Assembly (NCBI RefSeq): GCF_000745965.1
Contig: NZ_JQKI01000005.1
Span: forward strand, 62,001 to 126,000
Length of the DNA stretch: 64,000 nt
Source of the DNA: Edaphobacter aggregans DSM 19364
GTDB lineage: Bacteria > Acidobacteriota > Terriglobia > Terriglobales > Acidobacteriaceae
Direction: 5' to 3'
Below are positions 14,205 to 21,200 of the stretch, one piece after another. How positions within the stretch are numbered: position 1 is the first letter of the stretch; each line of letters opens with the position of its first letter. The notes under the pieces were generated by a model. That model was not told the origin of the DNA, did no database searches, and saw nothing but the letters and a program-made list of their open reading frames with translations. The position numbers were made by a program, and so were the translations under genes.

Positions 14205-15217
14205 CGACAAGCGCGGTGCTTCTGCTGGCGCATGGGACGCCGAATGTTCTCGGCGAGATGGCGGAGTATCTGAGCAAGGTGACAGGCGGGCGGGCTCTTC
14301 CGGATGAGGTGGTTGAGGAGCTGAAGCATCGCTATGCGCAGATCGGGCTGGGCGAGACGCCGGGGGCTGAGGCCCCGCCGCTGACGAGGTGGACGATGGA
14401 GCAGGGGCGGCTGCTGGAAGATGCTTTGGGCGGAACGCGCGTGTATGTCGCGATGCGCAACTGGCATCCTTATATTGCTGACGTGGTGGAGCAGATGCGG
14501 GCCGATGGCGTGACAGAGGTGAAGGCGATCTGCCTGGCTCCGCAGAACTCGCGGACAAGCGTAGGGCTGTATCGCAGGGCACTGATGTCGGCGGCTACCG
14601 GGATGGATGTAGAGTTTGTTGCGGGGTGGGCGGAGCATCCGCTGCTGGCCCAGGCGTTCGCGGAGAAGCTATGGCCGGTGTGGGCCGAGGCTTGCGCGCA
14701 GAGCGGGAGGCGCGTGCCGGTGCTGTTTACGGCGCACAGCGTTCCTTGTAGGACGATTATGACGGGCGAGGCTTCGATTGCTGGAGCGCGGCCGGGGACT
14801 CCGATGCAGGACACGCCTGATCCTTATCCGGTGGAGGCGAAGCGTACGGCGGCGATGGTCGCGGAGCGCCTGGCGGTGGTGGGGCTAAAAGAGAGCGACT
14901 GGTACTTTGCATTTCAGAGCCAGGGTGTGAGCGGCGGACCGTGGATTGGACCGACTGTGGAGGAGACGCTGAAGGGTTTGAAGGCCGAAGGGCATGTGGG
15001 CGTGGTGATGCAGCCGATCGGGTTTCTGTGCGATCACGTCGAGATTTTGTACGACATCGATGTCGCGTTCAAGGAGATGGCCCAGGAGATGGGGCTGAGG
15101 CTGTGGAGGGCCGAGAGCCTGAACGATTCGCCTGTGTTGACGCGGGCGCTGGCCGATATTGTGCGGAGCGAGGGCGCGACGAAGATCGATCAGCCTGTGA
15201 CTGCGAGGGCGATGTGA
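14201..15217 (+). CDS. hemH: Ferrochelatase
   Basis: Inserts ferrous iron into the porphyrin. The start (MTTSAVLLLAHGTPN) overlaps the hemE stop; the 338-residue length is normal. Catalytic-type residues are seen in LFTAHSVPCR (His) and the GPTVEETLKG (Glu) region, and FAFQSQGVSGGPWIGP and VVMQPIGFLCDHVEILYDID are typical. In relatives of the B. subtilis type HemH acts on coproporphyrin, but the partner here is a HemY with a protoporphyrinogen-oxidase pattern, so the substrate is not settled by sequence alone. Confidence 0.92.
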   Translation: MTTSAVLLLAHGTPNVLGEMAEYLSKVTGGRALPDEVVEELKHRYAQIGLGETPGAEAPPLTRWTMEQGRLLEDALGGTRVYVAMRNWHPYIADVVEQMRADGVTEVKAICLAPQNSRTSVGLYRRALMSAATGMDVEFVAGWAEHPLLAQAFAEKLWPVWAEACAQSGRRVPVLFTAHSVPCRTIMTGEASIAGARPGTPMQDTPDPYPVEAKRTAAMVAERLAVVGLKESDWYFAFQSQGVSGGPWIGPTVEETLKGLKAEGHVGVVMQPIGFLCDHVEILYDIDVAFKEMAQEMGLRLWRAESLNDSPVLTRALADIVRSEGATKIDQPVTARAM

Positions 15218-15239
15218 GGCTCGAGCGACTGGAGCTGCG

Positions 15240-16640
15240 GTGAAACGCGTTGCGATTGTCGGGGGCGGTGTGGCCGGTCTGGCGGCGGCGTACGAGATGG
15301 CGCGTGTGGCGGACGGCGGCGGGGAGCGCATGCGGGTCGTGCTGTATGAGGCATCGTCGAGGCTGGGCGGCATTGTGGAGACGGTGCGCGAGGGTGGATT
15401 TGTCATCGAGGGCGGACCGGATGGGTGGATGACGGAGAAGCCGTGGGCGCGTGAGCTTGCGGTGCAGCTGGGGCTCGGTGAGGAGCTGATCTACTCGAAC
15501 GACGAGGGGCGCAGGACGTATGTGCTGCTCGACGGACGGCTGGAGGCGATTCCTGACGGCATGCGGATGATGGTTCCGGCAGATCTTGCGACACTGGACC
15601 AGTCGGCGCTGTTCAGCGCGGAGGCGAAGGATGCATTTCGCAATGAGGTGACGCGCGCCGAGGAGCTGCGGGCAGCTGCACCTGCACAGGATGAGAGCGT
15701 GGCGGAGTTTGTAGAGAGGCACTTTGGGGATGAGGTGCTTGAGAAGATCGGCGCCCCGCTGCTGAGCGGCGTGTTTGGTGGCGATGTGAGGAAGCTGAGC
15801 GTTCGCGCGGTGATGGCGCCGTTTGTGGCGATGGAGCGCGAGCATGGGAGTTTGATCGCAGGCTTGCAGGCGCGGGCGGGTGTGAAGAAGGCTCCGATCT
15901 TTACTACGCTCAGGAGCGGGCTGGGGACGCTGATCGACCGCATGGTTGCGGCGATTCCGCAGGCGTGGATTCACCTGGGGGTCGAGGTTGTTTCGATTCG
16001 GCGCGATGGCGGCGAGTGGGTGGTGGGGACGAACGTTGGCGAGGAGCGGTTCGATGTAGTGATGATGGCTGCTCCAGTGCATGTTGCGCGCGCGTTGATG
16101 GAGCCGTTGGATGCTCGCGCGGCGGAGCTGATGGAGATGGAGGCGAGCTCGGCGGTGGTGGTGGGCTTCGCCTACGACGACGCCGCGCGAGTGCCTGTGC
16201 CTGCGGGGTTCGGCTTTCTGGTTCCTGCGGGATCGAACAATCTGCTTCTGGCGTGCACGTTCATGGATCAGAAGTTTGGCGACCGCATTCCGGCAGGTGG
16301 GCGGCTGCTGCGCGCCTTCTTCGGCGGAGAGGCTGCGAAGCGGGTGATGCGATGCGGCAACGACGAGACAGCTGCAGTGGCGCGGATGGAGCTGGCACGC
16401 ATCCTTGGGCCGCTGCCTGAACCGCGCGTGACCGTGGTGCGGCGCTGGCCGCTGTCGCTGCCCCAATATGGCGTGGGACATCTGGAGCGCATGGCGGAGC
16501 TGGAGGAGCGCGTGCGAAGGATGGATGGCCTGTGGCTGCTGGGCAATGGCTATCGCGGAGTCGGGCTGCCGGACCTGATTCGCGACGCACGCGAGGCCGT
16601 GCGGACGCTAGCGGCGCATACGGTGAGCTCCTTACACTAA
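15240..16640 (+). CDS. hemY: Protoporphyrinogen/coproporphyrinogen oxidase (HemY type)
   Basis: FAD-dependent oxidase that aromatises the porphyrinogen ring. A 466-residue product with a GTG start, 22 bp after hemH. N-terminal dinucleotide fold VAIVGGGVAGLAAAYEMAR, then SRLGGIVETVREGGFVIEGG and GPDGWMTEKPWARELAVQLG; a C-terminal FAD site is present in GLWLLGNGYRGVGLPDLIRD. Its stop overlaps the convergent ribokinase stop by four bases. Completes a heme module with hemE and hemH. Confidence 0.92.
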   Translation: MKRVAIVGGGVAGLAAAYEMARVADGGGERMRVVLYEASSRLGGIVETVREGGFVIEGGPDGWMTEKPWARELAVQLGLGEELIYSNDEGRRTYVLLDGRLEAIPDGMRMMVPADLATLDQSALFSAEAKDAFRNEVTRAEELRAAAPAQDESVAEFVERHFGDEVLEKIGAPLLSGVFGGDVRKLSVRAVMAPFVAMEREHGSLIAGLQARAGVKKAPIFTTLRSGLGTLIDRMVAAIPQAWIHLGVEVVSIRRDGGEWVVGTNVGEERFDVVMMAAPVHVARALMEPLDARAAELMEMEASSAVVVGFAYDDAARVPVPAGFGFLVPAGSNNLLLACTFMDQKFGDRIPAGGRLLRAFFGGEAAKRVMRCGNDETAAVARMELARILGPLPEPRVTVVRRWPLSLPQYGVGHLERMAELEERVRRMDGLWLLGNGYRGVGLPDLIRDAREAVRTLAAHTVSSLH

Positions 16641-17587
16641 CCTGCGGCGAGCAGGGCGTCGATCTCGGCGCGGCGGGGCATGGAGGCAGCGGTTCCGGGC
16701 CGTGTGACGGAGATGGCGGCGACGGCGCAGGCGAATCGCATGGCCTCGACCGGTTCCCTGCCCTCGGCGAGCGCTACGGCAAGGCCGCCGTTGAAGGCGT
16801 CGCCCGCGCCGGTGGTTTCGATCACGGCACCTGCGTCGACCGCGGGGACGTGCGTGGCGAAGTGCCTGTTTTTGATCAGCACGCCCTGAGCGCCAAGCGT
16901 GATGGCGACGTTGCGCACGCCTCGCGCGAGGAAGGCGTCGGCAGCGCGGCCCGCGGATGCGAGATTGTTTACCGCGATGCCGGTAAGGGTGGAGGCTTCG
17001 GCTTCGTTTGGCGTGAGGTAGTCGCAAAGGGCGAAGAGGGATTCGGGCAGCGGCATGGCGGGAGCGGGATTGAGGACGGTGGTGACGCCGCGTGCGTGCG
17101 CGAGGCTGAGGCCGTGCTCAACGACGGAGATGGGGAGCTCAAGCTGGGCGACGAAGACACTGGAGCCGGCGATGCAGTCTGCGGCGCGGTCTACCTCGTC
17201 GATGGTGATCTCGAAGCAGGCGCCGGGGACGACGATGATGGCGTTTTCTCCGCGGGCTGCGTCAAGGATGATGGCCGCGGCTCCGGTTGCGTGGGTCGTG
17301 CCGGCGATGTGGCGGGCGTCGATGCCTTCGTCGCGGTAGAGGCTGCGGGCCATTTCGCCGAAGGGGTCCTGGCCGAGCTTGGTGATGAAGCTGACGCGGC
17401 CACCTGCTCGCGCGGCGGCGACGGCCTGATTGGAGCCTTTGCCGCCGGGACCCATGGCGAAGGAGGCTCCCATGCGGGTCTCACCCCAGGCGGGAAGGGA
17501 GTCGACGCGAAATGCGAGGTCAGCGACGTAACTTCCCAGCACGGTGATGCGGCGGTCTGCCACGAACAGTCTCCCACCTGCCAGCAT
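16637..17587 (-). CDS. rbsK: Ribokinase-family sugar kinase
   Basis: A 316-residue PfkB-fold kinase. Features in order: ITVLGSYVADLAFRVDSLP, the di-Gly ribose lid region SFAMGPGGKGSNQAVAAARA, GAAAIILDAARGENAIIVVPGA written in parts as NAIIVVPGA, LNPAPAMPLP, LTPNEAEASTLTGI, and the ATP/anion-hole motif ETTGAGDAFNGGLAVAL with its catalytic Asp. The set fits ribokinase best, phosphorylating ribose at O5. No ribose transporter is adjacent. Confidence 0.85.
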   Translation of the reverse strand: MLAGGRLFVADRRITVLGSYVADLAFRVDSLPAWGETRMGASFAMGPGGKGSNQAVAAARAGGRVSFITKLGQDPFGEMARSLYRDEGIDARHIAGTTHATGAAAIILDAARGENAIIVVPGACFEITIDEVDRAADCIAGSSVFVAQLELPISVVEHGLSLAHARGVTTVLNPAPAMPLPESLFALCDYLTPNEAEASTLTGIAVNNLASAGRAADAFLARGVRNVAITLGAQGVLIKNRHFATHVPAVDAGAVIETTGAGDAFNGGLAVALAEGREPVEAMRFACAVAAISVTRPGTAASMPRRAEIDALLAAG

Positions 17588-17612
17588 AGCCGACGGCGGG
17601 GGGATGAAGCTG

Positions 17613-18194
17613 CTATCCGCCGAAGTGATAGGTGACGCCGGTGACGATACGGAAGTTGTTCTGGCTGTTGTTGGTTGAGTTGGGGATGCGGGTGTGGACG
17701 TAGTCGAACTCGAATGCGTTGATTCCCCACTTGCTGTTGAGACGTGTGCTGACGCCGCCGCCTCCGAGGAAGCCGAGCGACTGGCGATTGATGTCGAAGC
17801 GGAAGTTGACGTCTTCCTTGGCGCCTCCGATGAGGGCTTCGCCGAAGGGCGTCCAGCGGGTGTGGTTGCGGTGGGTGTATCGGCCGCCGAAGAAGTAATT
17901 GATGATCATGATCTCCTGGGCGGTGCCGTTGACCTGGCTGGCGTGGGCGACGGCGAAGTCGGCAACACCGCTCCATTGACGCGTTATGTTGACGAGGAAG
18001 GTGGCGGAGCCGCCGTTCAAGGAGAAGCAGCCGCACTGTCCGGGGGGCGCGTTGGCGTGGACGAAGTTGTAGTTGGCACCGACCTCGAGGCGGGAGATGT
18101 TGCCGCCTTCGCCGTGCATGGGCACTGCCTGCCCGTGAAGGGCCCACGGACAGGCAAGCAGCAGAGTAAGTAGAACAGCCTTTTGAAGTTGCAT
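17613..18194 (-). CDS. Small outer-membrane beta-barrel protein
   Basis: A 193-residue protein whose start (MQLQKAVLLTLL) follows AGGAG by seven bases. A signal peptide ends near ALHGQA. Repeated amphipathic strands follow (RLEVGANYNFVHANAPPGQC, IMIINYFFGGRYTHRNHTRW, FRIVTGVTYHFGG at the C-terminus). The closing aromatic/Gly strand and His-rich turn are typical of this barrel class, as in the protein at 12413. Function unknown. It lies 10 bp after the giant Ig-repeat gene on the same strand and may be co-transcribed with it. Confidence 0.72.
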   Translation of the reverse strand: MQLQKAVLLTLLLACPWALHGQAVPMHGEGGNISRLEVGANYNFVHANAPPGQCGCFSLNGGSATFLVNITRQWSGVADFAVAHASQVNGTAQEIMIINYFFGGRYTHRNHTRWTPFGEALIGGAKEDVNFRFDINRQSLGFLGGGGVSTRLNSKWGINAFEFDYVHTRIPNSTNNSQNNFRIVTGVTYHFGG

Positions 18195-18204
18195 CGCGTT
18201 TCTC

Positions 18205-21200
18205 CTACTGCACAACCAGGGTTGCAGTGGCTGAGTGTTGGATCGTGCCTTCGGTGCCGGTGACGGTCACCGTGTAGGTGGTGGGCTTGAGGGTGAAGTA
18301 GCCTCCCGCGCAACCACTGAGCGCGGCGACCGGCAGCAGAGATCCTGCCAGCAGCAGCAGCGTGAGCAGCATGCGCGGCATTCTGCGGCGATAGCGGCGC
18401 GCCGTGCCCAGACCAAGCAGGCCGAGCATGCCGAGCGCGATGGTGCCGGTTCCGTGGGAGCCGGAGCTGCGCGGATCGGAGTTGAGCGCCTGCAGCTTGT
18501 CGCTGGTCTTAAGGTCGAGGGTAACGGCTGTGCTGCTAGCACCGGAGCCGACCGTTGCGGGCGAGAAGGTGTAGGTCGTCCCCTCAGGCAGGCCAGTAAC
18601 GGTTAGGTTGACATCGCTGATAAACGTTGTGGTTCCGGTGGGGGCCAGGGTGAACTTGAATGTGGTCCCTTCGCCGGGGAAGACATCCTGCTTCGCCGCG
18701 CCGGTGTTGGTGTTGGTGAAGTCGTGGACGACGTTGTTGATGGGGGCCGAGGTGCTGGGGAGGAAGCTGTTATCGCCGGAGTAGACGGCGGTGATGGTGT
18801 GTGAGCCGCCGGAGAGCGTGCTGATGGTGAGCGAGGCATTTCCGCCATTGGTGCTGAGCGCGGCGGTGCCGAGCACGGTGGTTCCGTCAAGGAAGGTGAC
18901 CGTGCCGGTGGGATTCGGCAAGGTGGAGGAGACAGTCGCGATGAAGGTGACGGAACCGTTCACCATCTGCGAGCCTGCGCTCTGAGAGAGGACTGTGGTG
19001 GTGGGCAGCTTGCCGATAACCTGAGAGAGCGGTCCGGAGGATGCGGTGGAGTAGGCGGTGTCGCCTCCGTAGGTCGCGGTGATGGTGTGGGTTCCGACGG
19101 TGAGGGTTGAGGTGGTGAAGACGGCCACACCGCCGTTGACGGCGCCTGTGCCGAGGACCGACGAGCCGTCATGGAAGGTGACGGTTCCCGTCGCGGCAGT
19201 GGCGCTGAGCGTGGCCGTGAAGGTGACGGCCTGGCTGAGCGGAGCCGGGTTGAGCGACGAGGCGATCGTAACCGTCGGGGCGCTCGTCGCGACCGTTACG
19301 GTAGTCGCCGGTGAGGTGGCGGCGTTGCTTGATGAGGTCTCAGGGACGGAGGCGGTGATGGGGTTGGAGCCGATGGGGAGGCTCGGGACCGTGATGGTCG
19401 CGGTGCCGCCGACGATGGGTGCGGTGCCGATGGGGGTGCCACCGTTCTCGAAGGTGACGGAGCCGGTGGTTCCGGGCGGCACAGACTCGGTGATCGTCAC
19501 CGGCGTGTTGGGCGTGGGGTTGGGGTTGGAGACCGACGGCGGCGGAAGCACCGGAGTGGTCTTGGTAACGGTCTGGGTGAGCGGCGCGGAGGCTTCCTGG
19601 TTGTTGTTGGAGTCGCCGCCATAGGTCGCCACGATGGTGTGGGTTCCGACGGTGAGCGTGCTGGCGGTGACAGCGGCATGGCCGTTGGTCACAGGCGAGG
19701 TGCCGAGGACGGTGGCGCCGTCGGTGAAGGTGACGGTTCCGGTTACGCCGGAGGACAAGGTTGCGGTGAAGGTGACGGACTGTCCGTAGGTGGACGGGTT
19801 GATGGAAGAGACCAGCGTGACGGTCAGAGTGGATTTCGTGACGGTGACCGTGGTCGCGGGCGAGGTCGCGGGGTTGTTGTTTGCGTCGCCGGGCGTGCTG
19901 GCGGTGATGGGGTTGCTGCCGACTGGCAGGTTGGGGACGGTGATGGTGGCTACTCCTCCGATGATGGGAGCAGTTCCGATTGGGGTGCCGCCGTTCTCGA
20001 AGGTGATGGAGCCAGTGACTCCGGGAGGCACGGTCTCGGTGATGGTCTCAGGTGTGCCGGAGGGGATGTTGGGGTTGGAGACGACGGGCGGCGGCAGAAT
20101 GGGCGTCGCCTTGTTGACGATCTGGGTGAGCGGCGCCGAGGTGGCTGCGCCCCAGGTGGCGTCGCCGCTGTAGGCAGCGGTGATGGGGTGGGTTCCGGCG
20201 TTGAGCGCGGAGGTGGAGATGGCCGCGGATCCGCCGGAGATGGCGGCGATGCCAAGAACAGTGCCGCCGTCAGAGAAGGTGATGGTTCCGGTTGCCGTGG
20301 AGGAGCTGAAGGTCGCGGTGAAGGTGACGGACTGTCCGTAGGTGGACGGGTTGAGTGAGGACGCCACGCTTATGGCAGGAGCAACCTTGGAGACCGTCTG
20401 AGTAGTGCTTCCCGTCGCGGGATTGTTATTGCTGTCGCCGCCGTAGCTCGCGGTGATCGGGTTGGTGCCGACAGGAAGAGTCGAGGTGGTAACGGTGACG
20501 GTTCCCGCGGCGGAGACGTTTCCGGTGCCGATGGTGGTGCCGCCGGTGGTGATGGTGACGGTGCCGGTGACTCCGGGAGGCAGCGTAGCGGTGATGGTTA
20601 CGGGGTCACCGTAGTTGCTGGGCCCTGAAGTGGTGACGATGACGGTCGGGGTCGCCTTCGAGACGACCTGGTTGGTCGTTCCAGTAGCGGGGTTGTTGTT
20701 GGAGTCGCCGCTGTAGCTGGCGAGGATGGGGTCGGTGCCGACGGGCAGCGTGGAGGTGGTCACGGTAACGATGCCTGCGGCGGAGACGGATCCGCTGCCG
20801 ATGGGATTACCGTTGCTGGTGATGGTGATGGTGCCGGTGGCTCCCGCGGGAACTGAGGCAGTGATAGTGACGGTCTGGCCCCAGGTGCTGGGCCCGGAGG
20901 TGGTGACGGTGATGGTGGGCGTGGCCTTGTTGACGACCTGGGTGAGCGTTGCGGTAGCGGTGTTGTTGTTCGTATCGCCGCTGTACTGCGCCGAGATGTT
21001 ATTGCTGCCGAGCGGCAACGACGAGGTGGAGACCGTCGCGACGCCGTTGGCGATGGTCGCCGTTCCCAGCGTCGTAGCACCGTTGGTGAACGATACGGTG
21101 CCGGTGACGGTGTTGGGGAGCGTGGCCGTCAGGGTTACTGACTGGTTGACCAGCGATGGGTTGGCCGAGGAGGTCAGTGCCATCGACGGCGTTGATTTGT

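Noticed and set aside
15069..16481. Long open frames on the strand opposite hemY, hemE and others (for example 470 codons)
   Set aside because: High-GC shadow frames, rich in Arg/His/Pro, opposite confidently identified genes.
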